Of a stretch of 64,000 bases of DNA, positions 34,417 to 46,304 are shown piece after piece. Under the pieces are notes generated by a model. The model worked only from the letters and a program-made list of their open reading frames with translations. It had not been told where the DNA came from and did not search any database. The first letter of the stretch is position 1, and every line of letters starts with the position of its first letter. A program made the translations under genes and the position numbers. Origin of the DNA: Turritopsis dohrnii (lineage: Eukaryota > Cnidaria > Hydrozoa > Anthoathecata > Oceaniidae); contig BQMF02000338.1 of NCBI GenBank assembly GCA_027922465.2, positions 62,001 to 126,000 of the forward strand, in the 5' to 3' direction.

Positions 34417-36039
34417 ATATTATATAAATTGAAATCAATTAGATTCAATTGTGTAAATATTGCATTCAGTGAAGCCCAAACAGCTGTGTTTTTGTGACTT
34501 GTATCGTCAGAAAGCGAACCAATGCAAGATACTCTCCCTTCTGACTGGTATAATACAACAGTGTTTATTGAAACCTGCTTATCGTGATAATAAGCACTTT
34601 TTTCTTGGCGGCACTGAAATATTTTGGCATTTTCTGACCAATCCATTCTGATCATAGCGGCCTTATTTTCATCATTTTCAACAATTTTTCTTATGTTCTT
34701 AATGCGTCGAAATTGTGAAATTTTCCTTTCATTATGTTCTTGCAATTCTTTAATTTCTGCGACCAGTTTTTTAACGAAAACTTTTGGCTTTGCAGTCTTA
34801 ACAGCCTTCACACTTCTGTAGGACTTGGTAGTGATTGTAACATTTTCTTTTGTTGAATCAGGTTTAGATGTGGATGTCTTTTTATGAGTCACAGGCTCAG
34901 ATATCCACTCCTTGTAGGTAATAAGCTTAGTTACAGAAAAGGTTTCTTCTAACCTTTTGAGTTGATCATTATTGAAGTCGAGCAACTTATCTAATGTGAT
35001 TTGAGGCATTTTCAATGCCTCAACTTTAAGTTCAGGATTTAAACAAGTTTTACACAAACTGGTTCCCCAATCCTCAGGCTTTGGCTTCCTGATATTAGGC
35101 GGAACATAGCGGGTAAAGCTTCTAAGAGAACATTCAATCAAAGTTTCCATCATGAATCGTTCATGCAAAATCTCAAGAGTGTCCCTGCGAAAGCGAATCT
35201 CATCATTTTTCTTGTCAGGGCACTCAAAAGAGTTTTGATTGTCCAGCATGAACTTCTTCTCCAAAACCTTGAAGGGGTTCTTCATCATCTTGAAACAAAC
35301 GTTCTTCCCTAACCCTAATGTTTGAGTCTCTCAAACGCTTTTTGACTGGAGTGTAGCCTGGTGTTGAAGCCATTCTTTTAATAGTTTTTCGCTTTGAATT
35401 CGGTGACATACTTTTGAGTATGAATGAAATATCTTCCGTACTTTTGTTGCTCGTGCTGCTAGTGTTAACACCAGTAGATAGTTGGCGTTTGAGTCGTCTA
35501 TTTTCATTGACAAGACCAGACATCTTCACTTGAAGTGCCTAAAAAAATTGAAATACTGTTTTAAATGTTGTAAAAGACAAATCATTATAACAAACAACAA
35601 TAAACAATACAAATAATTAAACCCGCAATTATGTGGAAAGGAGAGGATGAGGAAGGAGGTTCATATTACCTTGAATATTTAATAAATAAATGTATATACT
35701 TACAGAAAGTTTTTCTTTTGTTTCCCTTTGGTTTTTTCTTCTTGTTGCCTGTCCTCGATCAGTTCGACATAACTTTGCGCGTTTCCTTCCACGGTCAGGA
35801 TGAAGTTTGCATGATTCATCCTTGCATTTTCGCCCTAATGGACACTTTCAAGTTTTGCTCTGATTGCAGCCACTCTTTCTAGTCTCCTCTTTAACTTTCT
35901 CATGATCATAATCTTTCTTATTCTTCTGCCTTTCTCTGTATTCTCTGACCCTCTGAGCTGATGTCTTTGGTTCTGGGTTGAAAGGTGAGAGCAACCGCTG
36001 GGGAATTCTAATTTCTCTAACTCTATTTCTTGTTTTCAT
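34410..36039 (-). pseudogene. Transposase of the CAGT element, frameshifted and truncated
   Basis: Minus-strand pieces in order. 36039-35848 is a basic N-terminus with SAQRVREYRERQKNKKD. About 35838-35711 is a possible zinc-binding exon (CPLGRKCKDESCKLH ... RGRKR) ending at a GTAAGT donor. 35529-35224 is SGLVNENRRLKRQLS and following. 35288-34410 is FECPDKKNDEIRFRRD, then LCKTCLNPELK, a KR-rich region, then AAMIRMDWSENAKIF and SLSDDTSHKNTAVW. The last block is the start of a DDE-type catalytic fold (MDxxEN and SDD.SH). The frame stops within about 25 residues of that, so the rest of the catalytic domain is missing. The last two blocks overlap in different frames, implying a frameshift or an unrecognised intron. 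Confidence 0.6.
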
Positions 36040-37194
36040 TATACTAACAGCTATTAAACAAAAAAGAGAAGTTCTAAATACCTACTAATGACTTTAATCT
36101 CTTAATAGAATAAGTTTCAAGTAATATAGACTGGTACCGACAAAAGACTACTTCTCAAACTCCATATTCTAATTTGCGCGTTACGTACAGTTTAGGGGAA
36201 AACCGTACGTAACACTTAATCCATGGTTCAAGATCAGCACCTATATATATATTAAATGCTGATGCCTTTCAAAATTGTCTATCAATACAAGGTTTCAGAA
36301 AATAGAAATGAATTTGCTGACAAAATTTTGTGTTGGTCAGCATTGCCAATGTTACGTACGGTTTTTCATCGTCAATTTCCAATTCCGAGCCTTAATTCGA
36401 TAATAAAACAATCAAAAATATATTTCTCCCCCCAAAAAATGATCAAATCATAAACACCTGGAGTCAAAAGAATTGAAATTTCAGAAAGTAATGAAATACA
36501 CCCTTGGTCTGAAATAATATAGGCCTACAAAGGTGGGCGTTACGTACGGCATGTTTTTTCGACCGTCGTCGTTTTTCCCATCCATCGGCCAAAATTAAAA
36601 ATAATTAAAAAATAAATGTTTGCCATTTAATTACAAGCATCTTTACAAATCCATGCCAAAAAGATAGCAAATTACACCTTCAGTCATGAAAATATCAGTC
36701 ATTGAACTTTTATCCCTATGAAAACCGGTGTTACGTACGGTCAATTTTAGCATTTTCTTGTTAATTTTTAAAAAAATCAAATTTTTCCAACAACATTCAA
36801 TTATTGCCCCTAATACTCTACCTGAATGAGAAAGTTTTTACATGAAAAAGAACAGCTAGTTACTTTTAGAGAAAGAGTCAAACCAAAAAACCATGTTACG
36901 TACGGTTTTGGGACAAATTGGTGACCAAGACCCCAGTAAGATGAAAAAAAAACAAAAAAAAAAACAAAGACGATCGTAAAGTATTTCTTGCTTACGCAGA
37001 AATCCAATAAACATCGATAAAAAATATACAAAATTAAACTTCAAGATCATCGTCAAAGACAAAGTTTCCAACTGTTAGTTTAAAATTTAAAAAGAAAGGC
37101 GTCTATCGCAAATTTCCATATTTTTATACAAAATGAAAACATTGAGGCTGAAACAATGCAATGTAGTAGTTCTACATGCCTTAATTAGTGTGTC

Positions 37195-37385
37195 TCTAAT
37201 AAACGCCCCTCTCTAGAGAGGGGCGTCTATTCGAGGGGGGCGTCTAATAGAGGGGGCGTTTATTTAAAAATCTCCTGAAAAGGGGGGGCGTCTAATAGAG
37301 GGGGGCGTTTATTTAAAAATCTCCTGAGAAGGGGGGGCGTCTATTCGAGGGGGGCGTTTAAAAGAAGGGGGGCGTTTAATCGATG
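37195..37385. repeat. GGGGGGCG tandem subterminal repeats
   Basis: Repeated blocks GGGGGGCGTCTATTCGAGG, GGGGGCGTTTATTTAAAAATC and variants, strikingly G-runs in AT-rich DNA. They belong to the right arm of the TA-duplicating element. Shorter copies occur at 7275-7325 in its left arm. Confidence 0.8.
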
Positions 37386-37583
37386 CATTACGGTATTCGA
37401 ACTTCAGTTATTCGAATAATTCGGTTATTCGAAGTGATTTCTATTCCCCTTGGGGCCAATTATAGGCTAAGTCACCCTCAGTTATTCGAATTTTTCTTAT
37501 TGGGAGATCGTCGAGTGAGAACATTGATTTTCTGCGATTAAAACACTTTTTTTCTTCAAAAAATCAGGTTTCAATATTCATGG

Positions 37584-37922
37584 CTATTTACACTCTTCAA
37601 GCAATTTCTTCAAAAGTTCAATATTCTCCTTCGGTCCAGAGAATTGAAGCAAACAGGGGATCCTCAATCCCTTATCATCTCCAAAGTTAGTTCTTTTCCC
37701 TGTCACTTTTACTTTGCAAGTACACAACATCTCTGACTTCAGAAAGTAAAATATCGTTTTGGCAAATTTTCCTGTTTTTCCTTTAGGCAAATGACCAACA
37801 ATATCTCCTTTTTTGCAGACCGCCACTGCATATTTGTCTATGTCGTTTGTTGGTTCCATTTTAGCTTCTAGGACTTCACCAATAACAGCGTTCCATTTCT
37901 TTTGATACTCATGATATCCCAT
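37584..37922 (-). CDS. HIRAN-like domain protein (partial) inside the pogo element
   Basis: About 112 residues starting MGYHEYQKKWNAVIGE. It includes EPTNDIDKYAVAVCKKGD, VGHLPKG and a K-V-TGKR block. The pattern GY..Y...W....GE.L...EP.N..D.YAVAV...G..VGHLP is that of HIRAN-like domains, which bind DNA 3' ends in HLTF and Rad5 and are widespread as small cnidarian proteins (from memory). The frame continues upstream of the methionine without a stop, so this may be an exon. It is divergent from the pogo transposase tail, only 2 bp apart, inside the pogo element's termini. It may be captured cargo or an earlier insertion. Confidence 0.6.
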   Translation of the reverse strand: MGYHEYQKKWNAVIGEVLEAKMEPTNDIDKYAVAVCKKGDIVGHLPKGKTGKFAKTIFYFLKSEMLCTCKVKVTGKRTNFGDDKGLRIPCLLQFSGPKENIELLKKLLEECK

Positions 37923-37923
37923 A

Positions 37924-38187
37924 ACGGTTGAGTTACTCTCAAACTCTCAAAACGAGCCGAATCTCGAAGATGATGATGATGATGAAATTGAGGCACATGA
38001 CATCCCCCCGAAGAAGCCAAAGCAGTCAGAGTTGGAAGAGGCCTTAGAATTGTTGGAAAGATGGTCTTTGTTTGAGGAGAATGGTCTTGAAATCAGAAAG
38101 CAGTTAAACATGATAACACGTACATGTCAAAAACACTACATCGATAGTAAAAAACAATGTAGCATTAAAGATTTTTTTAAGAGTTGA
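37924..38187 (+). pseudogene. C-terminal tail of a pogo/Tigger transposase
   Basis: An open frame reading NEPNLEDDDDDEIEAHDIPP, then LEEALELLERWSLFEENG, RKQLNMI and finally CSIKDFFKS with stop at 38185-38187. An acidic run, a leucine-rich helix and a terminal S-I-x-D-F-F motif are typical of the C-terminus of pogo/Tigger transposases. The DDE catalytic domain and the CENP-B-like DNA-binding domain are absent, so it cannot move the element. Confidence 0.65.
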
Positions 38188-38465
38188 ACTCCTTGTATTT
38201 ACTAGATACATTTTCTTTATAACTTTCATATTTTAAAACCTGTTAACAATTTGTTCAAATTTATTCTTTCTTCAAAAAGTAAAAATTCTTTGTGTTTATT
38301 ACGCTCAACTGAACCACAATGCCTCAATTACTTCAGAAAAGTCCATCCCATTAAGGTTAAGTTGAAAATCTGGCGGGAAAACGAATTTTTCAGTTATTCG
38401 AACTCCCGGTTATTCGAAGTAAATTCTTATCCCCCTTGGAGCTTCGAATAACCGGGAGTCTACTG

Positions 38466-40540
38466 TAATTTGAAACTTTTAAATAGCGATGTTGCCAGTA
38501 AAAACTTAAATATGAAAGTGACTTTACAAAATATTGAGTTTCAGACATCATGCAGGCTGAAGATATAATTGTTTGCTAAATACCTCGACGAACCTCAAAC
38601 CCAGTCTGCAGAGACATATATTCGCTATTATAAGAGGAATCTGGGTTAGAAATTGACATGTTTGACATTGAAATGTCGATGTGGTCAAATAATTAATTCA
38701 ATATATTACTCATTTGTTTACTAAGCATTCGTTTGTCTGAGAAAGTTCGTTTGTCTGCAAACAACGTCAACTTAAGCGTTATTTCCACTATCACAGATAA
38801 TGGAAACAGAGTTTCTTTGCGTATTCTGCATCAATGTCGGATGCTTGGGGGAGCGAGCCATGCATGCGCATTCCGACTTTTATATAAGTCGGATCTGGTT
38901 CACAACCAGCTCTCTCTCTCGTCACTTGGCTTTGAGTATCGCAAACTTTTTAGTTTTCTTTGAGTAAATAGTTTGTTAGCATTGTTAATGTTTTTTGATT
39001 GATTGGGGTTTTTTTCGCTGCCGGCTAGTCGCCATAAAGGAGATTAAGTGTAAATGATACGTTTGATTAAGTGTAAATGATATGTTTGTGATACCAACCA
39101 AGACGAAAGAACCAATTCTTCCATAATTGTTGTTTTCTATTCTTATTTCCCTGACTGTTGAGAAGAAGTGGAAAGAGAACTTGATAAATGGATTTCCATT
39201 CTCTACATAAATCATTTTCGACAAGAGACCCTGGATTTCATGTTAATTTTGATTTAGAGCTACAATGGAGTTTTTTTGCCATCAAAGAAGCTCTATGGTG
39301 GAGTTGATTACAAACAAAGCTGTGAAACATGTGCTAAATTGAAACGAAAACGAAAACCACTACACACCACAGAAAAATGTATCCAAAATTAGATGTGGTT
39401 TTATTGTCTCGATTCCAATTAGACGAAAGCAATAATAATCGCTCTCCTTTTTGAAGTATAATCAACTCACAATTTGTTTTATCCAAAATATAAAATCTGT
39501 TTTTAAGCGAATGAAATATATTTTTTCACAAAAATATATCAAGCTATTGAGTCACTTCTGAAATCTACACGTCAATATTGATTGTCAATGTCAACAGTAA
39601 TCAAATTCAAACCTGATAACGTGAAAGAGATGCTATTATATTTTGAAAAAAACATTTTATTATGTTTCGTGTAAGCAATTAGATGGCGTCTTATCCTTTT
39701 CGATCGAGGCTTCCATAAATATATCAATCAACATTAACGGACTAAATTCAATAAAAGCAATACTTACTTGTCGTGAAAAGCTTTCACCACAATAGAAATT
39801 CTCAAACAGTTTTTTGAATGAAAGCACCTAATGTAAATAGGCTCTTATGTTAAACAAATCATCATTTCATTAAGACAGATGGTCTAAATTTATTCCATGT
39901 ATATACATTTCTGCTCGCCAACCTAGCCAAGAAAATCGTAAAAACTTAATTGTATTGTCATTTTTTCAAGGTTTTGACGCCGACGTTATGTCCGACGTTA
40001 ATTTAATTGACGTCCGGCGTTAAACGAATTGACAGAATTGTGATTTGCCTCCTAAGAACAATATAACAACACAAGAGGCTACAAATGTTTCGAAAAATAA
40101 GGATTTCATTTTCACCGGTTTCATAAAAAAAGCGTGTAAATTTATGAAACAGTTTAACCGTTTTCCTTGCCACTAGCACGAATATACGATCATGTTGAAC
40201 AGTCATGCAAAAAAAGCTAGAACATCGTCTTCTTGTGAGCACCGATTAAGTTAATGTTTCTAATCACACGAAAAGTCTTTTTACGTGTTTTTACTGAATA
40301 TGTAGAATTTTCTCCTTTTTTTCTTTTAGGATCTATAGACCTGAAGAGTACATTTTTATAGCTAATATAGACTTAGGTTCGAGGGATTAATTTTCAGATG
40401 TGACGGTTGCGTAGAAACTACATGACATATACGTACGAATTGATAAACCTATAAAAATGCACCTACTTTTTTCAATTCTTCAGGGTTCACCTTTCCGGAA
40501 ATGAGAAGAATAGCTGGAGACTTGCGAAATACTTAAAATA
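38466..40540. other. Host sequence, no gene seen
   Basis: AT-rich, with no splice-supported exon and no recognisable repeat. Frames of 60-80 residues on either strand have no convincing composition. Confidence 0.4.
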
Positions 40541-40640
40541 TTTAAAAGTCGCGAGCACAAAAAGTCGCGAATCCTAAAAAAGAAAAATGTCGCGAACACA
40601 AAATGTCGCGAAAGTCGCGAAAATTATTGTGACTTTAAGG
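40540..40640. repeat. CGCGA-rich palindromic repeat fragment
   Basis: Five copies of (A)GTCGCGA or TGTCGCGA in 80 bp, against an almost CpG-free background. Similar TTTCGCGA clusters occur at 46310-46455. Probably a fragment of a MITE family. Confidence 0.5.
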
Positions 40641-40748
40641 TACACTATTATTGCTTTAACAGAGAGATAATAGTATTCCTTTGACAGACTGATGGCTTGT
40701 CAGAGCCACCTCAAGAGAAGGGGGTTGCGTAGTTCAACGCCAGACCAA

Positions 40749-40850
40749 GTTATCCCAACAGCTATGACAATGTGGAAGTTATCTCAACAACTATGACAAT
40801 GTGAAAGTTATCCCAACAGCTATGACAATGTGAAAGTTATTTCAATAACA
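40749..40850 (+). repeat. Minisatellite, 31-32 bp unit, about 3-4 copies
   Basis: The unit is approximately GTTATCCCAACAGCTATGACA ATGTGGAA. Successive copies differ by a few bases, and the last is degenerate (ATTTCAATAACAATGTC). Confidence 0.8.
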
Positions 40851-43188
40851 ATGTCATTCAATCCACTTGGATAAGCTCTCCATCATGGATAAAATTAAGA
40901 CGTCATTCGCAACGTCAGTAGCTTCTAAATCCTTCTTAGTAAAACATCAGGTACTAATCGCCCTCTCTATTAGGTTATTAGACGATAGAAGATCAAGACA
41001 AATAAGAAAATTTAGAAAGAAAACGTTTTTCAACAGAAGCAAAAGTAATGTGAACTGTGATAGGTTAAAACCCTACATGTCCGATGTTCATATATTTTCA
41101 CAAAATTGGAAATTGATCATTTGTCATGGATTATAGATGTACAAACTTTGTGCGTAATTGTGAATACGAAACTGAATGTAATCACTTGGAAACCACAGTT
41201 TAAACATAATGATTTAAATTGAGTCTTATCATATTCCCTTTTTAAGTATACTTTCTGTTATAACTAATCACTTTAGGATTACATGCTTACAACACAGTTG
41301 GCATTCATAAGATTAAGAAAGAAAAAAGAAGGAAAAAAACAAAACAAAGATTAATAGTAAACAAGTATACAGTTTTTTTTATGAATTTGTTGTGAATCCA
41401 GTGAAATGAGAAATTGAATTTTCGTAATTCGATTTACGTTATGTAAACAAATATTTGTCGTTGGTTAGGATAGTTTTGTGTTTGTCTTTGTTTTTGTGAG
41501 TTGGTATTGGCTGAGTGTCAAATACCAACAGTTAAACATTTTTACGAGTCATATCACTTGAACGATCGGTTGAAAGGTGGAGACAGCGGTTGTCATGGTG
41601 ATAATCGTATATATTTGTCGAAGCGATTAAAATTATAAAAGACGATGGCTTATGGTTTCTAACCCCCTGTTTGAGAAAAGGATTCGACTGACAGGCTTCG
41701 ATTTTAATAATCGCAAGCATTTCAAAACAGAAATTGTAAGCATGGCGAGTGTTTTTCTAAAAGGTAGCGGAAATGATATGTGTTAATGTGGAAAACTTTT
41801 GTGTAATGTATACAGAGTATTCATCTGATTTAAAATTCACGACAATCTTTTTGTTATCTAAACTTCTGAAAGATAAATAATGCATTAATAGCGTTTCAGA
41901 TCAAAAAATATATATATGTAAAGAATCAGGTTGGAGAAGAATTCATTTTATAGATCATATATAAAAAATTATTTGATGATTCTTCAAAGGTAATAAAAGG
42001 TAATATACAATGCTTCAACGGTGTATTAATTTGTTTCGATTTTAGAAAATGTAAATAGACCTTTATTTCGATGTTGTAAAGAATTGAAGTTTAAGAGTTT
42101 ATTCTGGAGAACTCCAAATTGTTCTTCTAATTTTGAAATAATCAAGAATTTATTTTGTTATTATGACGAAAAAGCCTTCAGAAACAATCCTACTGCACAT
42201 AATTTTTTACGTTTGTGGGATTTGCGTAAGTGAGGATTCGAGTAGTTGTCAAGGATTTTCTGTTATAAATTGCTTTTGAACAAGATGAACGTTTTGTTTT
42301 CTCAAGGCAAACAAACATACTTCATGACACTTCATTACGATAACCATTCAACATAACTTCTTTTCTCTGAAAAACTTTCTGAGGTTTCAAGTAAAGTTTT
42401 CATGATCCTCTTTGATATTTATATGGCGGTAAGAAGATACCTAATTATATAATCACATTTGAAAACTCTTAATGCATCAAAAACGAATTTTCAAAATCAA
42501 ATATAAGATTTTAAAATTATAAAGGTTTTTATTATCAAACTTGAGTTTTAATATATGTGAGTTTTGACTACGATACGTATTAGCTCCAGGTTTATAGTGA
42601 AATTTTAAGACAGACTGAATACTATGTTTACTTGTGAAACGAATCACGTCTGTTAAAACACGTTAAATGATATTCGCTTTTCTTGTATCTTTTGTCGTGA
42701 AGCTACCAGGAAATAAAAATTGTAGGCTTGTCTGAATTCTATCTACATGTCTTTGTTACTTCTTTGTAAATTCTGTGTGGTTATTGTCTCGCTCATTCAG
42801 GTGTCATCTTGTTAGATAAACACACTGGAGATGAAAGTATTTCTCCACACTTTATATAGGTGGGTTTACATGATGTGAAATTGAACCGCACAGTAGCAGC
42901 AAAAAGAGTGCGTGATCGTTTCGATGAGATTAAGCGATCATCGGCGAATCTGCTAAAGAATCTGCCATCTTTAAACAATTATACAAAAACTCAGGGCGCT
43001 CGTAAAACGTATTGTGTTGTGTAGTTCAAGCTGTCTTGAAATCTAAAAAACCTAATAAAAATCTATTATTTTTTTCTACCAAGAAAGCTAGGACCTTAAA
43101 GAAAACTGATGTTCGTAGTTTAGAGCAAAAACAATTTTCAGTTGCCATGATTTTTTTATTCTATAGCAACAAAACAAAAAGTAAAAAA
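40851..43188. other. Host sequence upstream of the claudin-like gene
   Basis: No exon with both good splice sites and coding character is seen. The part just before 43189 is the likely 5' UTR and promoter of the next gene (TATATAGG near 42853 could be a TATA-like box, not proven). Confidence 0.4.
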
Positions 43189-44556
43189 ATGAGCTGTTGT
43201 TTCCGATTGCTCCAAAGTGTTGTGTTGGTGCTTCTGGTGCTGGCAATCGGTGGCGCGGTGACAGCGGCGGTGGTCGATTATTGGTGGGTGATTGATGCAA
43301 ATATTTATCAAGAGAAAAAAGGTACGTCTTCACCCTTGTCAGATATCCAAAGCAATTCCATTGGAATACAGTTTGTTGAGAAAGATCTCCTGAGGTTCTG
43401 GGTTTGAAAAATAAACCGGCCATGCTTTTATGTATTGTTGAGTGTGGCTTCATTGACACAGACCTTCTTAAACTTTCCCTGCTGAAGAAATTTGTGACGA
43501 TGTTGAAAGTACTTCTACGTTTATCAAAGATAATAACCCTCGGGACAAATGACAGATGAAATTATCGTTGATATTTGGCAAATTTTGATGCAAGTCCTTC
43601 ATCACAGGAGCATAAAATCACTAAAGAAGAGATTGCTTGCAATTCTGTAATTGCATTTAATTTCTCAAAGTATCTTAGCAAACGTGATAGCTATTAAGTC
43701 GTAAAATGTAAATGACAATTGACTAGTACAATTGACTCGAGCTTTAAAACAAATTTTCTTTGATAGGCCTGTGGCGAACATGTAACAACAGTAAATTTTC
43801 TGCAAGTAAATGTACTGGTCGAGATGATTTATTTCAGTTTTCCTCTCACAAAGGTTAGAAATTTAACTCGTTTCAATAGTGCATAGACCATCAATATTTC
43901 TAATGATTTCAACGGCGATATTAAATTTTGATGTTTGTAATTATGCAGAATACGATATGGTTCTTGTTGGATTATGTGCGGCTGCCTCGTGCTTCCTGAC
44001 TTCTATCAACTTGATTATTGCAACTTTGTGTCAGAAATATCCAAGCAAATGCTTGGTGTTGGTGGAGACAATTGTCACATTTCTTGGAGGTACAGTACTT
44101 CTTCTTACATAAGAAACGATGATACGACAATGAGTTTGCCATCTCGAAAAACTACTTTTTAAAGTTCATGCATTAGCTACAATCGCCGTATATTTATTAA
44201 AAACAAATTTATTTTGCTGTTAAAAATCAGCACAAAGCTTTTCATATGTCTATGTACATAGTACATATGATATTGAATATCATTACCTTATATTTCTTTT
44301 TGAATTATTTACTTGGGAAGTGAATTCAATGTTTAACTGTTGCTTCCTTCTTTTAGTCGGGGCGTGCTCGTTTTCAGTTGCATGGGCGTTAACAAAGATA
44401 TCCAGCGATAATCTTGGATGGGCGTTTTATAGTATTTACGGAGGGACTGGTGCTGCTTTTTTCGCGTTTTTGCTGTCGGTGATATTAATGTGTGTAAGAG
44501 CACCGAATCCATACCATTCAACGCGACGAGATGATGAGATGATGATGTTGTCTTGA
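43189..44556 (+). CDS. Claudin/PMP22-like four-pass membrane protein (four exons)
   Basis: Exons 43189-43321, 43767-43853, 43949-44089 and 44357-44556 join in consistent phase 1 at every junction (donors GTACGT, GTTAGA, GTACAG; acceptors GATAG, TGCAG, TTTTAG), giving 186 residues. Four hydrophobic segments are present: LLQSVVLVLLVLAIGGAVTA, MVLVGLCAAASCFLTS with INLIIA, VLVETIVTFLGGVGACSF, and AAFFAFLLSVILM. The first outer loop carries the family signature: W residues in DYWWV, then GLWRTC and a second cysteine in SKCTG (W-GLW-C-C). The tail is short and polar, ending DDEMMMLS. Claudins and relatives shape cell junctions or act as channel or adhesion subunits. Which subgroup this belongs to cannot be decided by eye. 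I chose the methionine directly before CCFRLLQ because it starts the first helix; a longer in-frame upstream stretch looks non-coding. Confidence 0.8.
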
Positions 44557-46304
44557 TCCCTTTACAGGAGATTAATAATATGATCCCATAAACTTCATGG
44601 GTATTCGAGATAGTGTTGAATTTATTTTTGACATTTGTTGAACATGATAAGCTCGGATTTTCGTTCGAAAAGAATTGACTGGTGATAGTAGTTCTTAGTG
44701 TTTCAATTACTGCTGCTAACGAAAATCGATGTCCAACAACAGAAAAAGGCAAAGGTCATGTAAATGTATAAAGAACATTTTTTCGATTTTCATTTTAAGT
44801 CAATACAAAGAATTTCAGATAAATAGTCATTTCAGCATTTTGTTTTTCAAAAAATTCCCGGATTGTTTGTTATGTAACTCGAAATATAGTTCCGTCTTTA
44901 TGGATTTCAAATCTTAAACCATTGTTTACCCTGCAATAGAATATTATAATGAGCGCTTAAAAAAGTGATGTGAATAATGCAGACCAGGCAGCAGTTTCTT
45001 AACGTTGTAACGTTGATGATAGCATTCAAAGGGAACTAAACTATTTGCTTCTCTATATTGTCCTGCTTATGTTATCTGCTGAGATGGATGTTCCCTCAAA
45101 GTTTGTAAATTGAAAGAAAAACGCCCGCTTTACAAGAATTCGGAAGAAAGAGAGTTCTCTCAAAATGATCACAACCGTGGGTTTCTGAGAGGTTAACCTA
45201 CTTCCTTGCTTGCTTCTCGAACACTTTCAAAATAGTTCTTTTCCGGAAAAATGACAAAACTCTCCTACACAAATTTTGACTGTGTTTTAGCTCCACCTCC
45301 GACAAGTCTTTGAAGAATATAATTGTTTTAAAACTTAGCTGAAGTAGAAAAATGAGATGATTTTTTTACAAACGACAAACAAGAGGAAAATTCGAAAGCA
45401 CTCCACCGTTAGCGTTAAACTTGGCGTACTACAAATGAAGAAACGGTTGTTGTTATATAGCCACCACACCCTCTCGTCCGCTTTTGTCAATAGTGTTCGT
45501 AGCTCGGTATGGGGAATTGTAAGCGCTTTTACTAATCCCAAATGAAGAAGATAACAGATGAAGTAATTTATTGGTTATTTACAACCTCCAATCTGGCAGA
45601 AAATATTGTTTTGTGGCCTATATAACGTAGTTCAATACATTCTATTCACACTCGATTAGTTTTCTTTTGTTTATTTCCCTTATCCCATTAGTGCAACAAT
45701 ACAGGCTTGCATTATAACACTCCTTGTCAGGACGAATGAATTCGAGTTAATATTTTTGACATTTCGAAAAGTAAACTGGCGTAAATTTAATCGATTGCGC
45801 CCTTGCGCGTGTTTGGCAAAAAAAAATTGCCTAACCCTTAAAAAATCTAGATCCGCCCCTGATGATGAGATTGTACATGATGATGCGATGATGTGTGATA
45901 AGCGAGAGCCAAAACTATTGTGGTGGGAGTTGTCTCTGCCTTAAAATCTGGTGAGAAATACATTCCCCGTTTGGAAGCCAAAATAAAGAAAGAAAAACAT
46001 TGACACTTTTTACACAGGGGCTGCTGTTAACTGAATGGTGGAAGGTTTAGCTGGAGAGTGGAAATTCATTGACTATCTGACTATTTTGCTTTCTATTGGT
46101 AATTGAGCTGTCGTTGCGGAACAGTTTACCATCGCTGGTGATGTTGTTTCCTTTTTCCAGAAAGAAAAATAACAACGCAAAAATTCTCCAGATTTTTGAT
46201 AAATAAGAAGTAAGTGACTTCAGACAAATTGACTGTCATATTGATGCTTAACACACACTTAACCCATCATATTATACAATCATTGATTTTAAGTGTCATT
46301 AAAG
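44557..46304. other. Intergenic, no gene seen
   Basis: 3' UTR of the claudin-like gene and then AT-rich sequence. Frames near 45340-45940 on both strands are short and overlap each other without coding character. Confidence 0.4.

Larger units (their letters stand above)
33605..36933. mobile_element. 3.3 kb DDE element with 4-bp CAGT duplication
   Basis: Perfect 24-bp terminal inverted repeats begin GGGTCTTGGTCACCAATT. CAGT occurs immediately outside both ends (33601-33604 and 36934-36937). At least nine copies of GTTACGTACGG or its inverse lie in the two arms, which look like subterminal transposase-binding sites. The interior encodes a transposase remnant on the minus strand, truncated in its catalytic domain. 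The superfamily is not certain: a 4-bp duplication is unusual, and the protein pattern (CxxC then MDWSENAKI...SDDTSH) is one I associate with poorly classified cnidarian transposons. Confidence 0.85.
7225..37393. mobile_element. TA-duplicating element with GGGGGGCG subterminal blocks
   Basis: The left end CCGTAATGCTTCGATTAGAC starts at 7225. The right end, read backwards from 37393, is CCGTAATGCATCGATTAAAC. TA flanks both (7223-7224 and 37394-37395). Next to each end are tandem blocks GGGGGGCGTCTATTCGAGG and GGGGGGCGTTTAAAAGAGG (7275-7325, 37200-37380). Without the inserts the element is about 1.8 kb (7225-8288, 33320-33600, 36938-37393). No coding sequence is visible in those arms, so it is a non-autonomous, mariner-like or other TA-targeting family. 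57537-58223 is a smaller element with similar ends. Confidence 0.8.
7110..38465. mobile_element. pogo/Tigger-like element, split by later insertions
   Basis: The left terminus CAGCAGACTCCCGGTTATTC starts at 7110. The right terminus, read backwards from 38465, is CAGTAGACTCCCGGTTATTC. Both are flanked by TA (7108-7109 and 38466-38467), the usual pogo/Tc1 target. Subterminal TTATTCGAA motifs recur on both sides, with CCCCTTGG nearby (7190, 37450, 38435). Removing the second element (7225-37393) restores CTCGGTTATTCGAAC and leaves about 1.2 kb: a pogo transposase C-terminal tail plus a divergent HIRAN-like frame. It was therefore non-autonomous or decayed before being broken open. This is the outermost layer of a four-level nest. 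Confidence 0.85.

Noticed and set aside
43088..43459. Minus-strand frame of 123 residues
   Set aside because: Shadow of exon 1 of the claudin-like gene.
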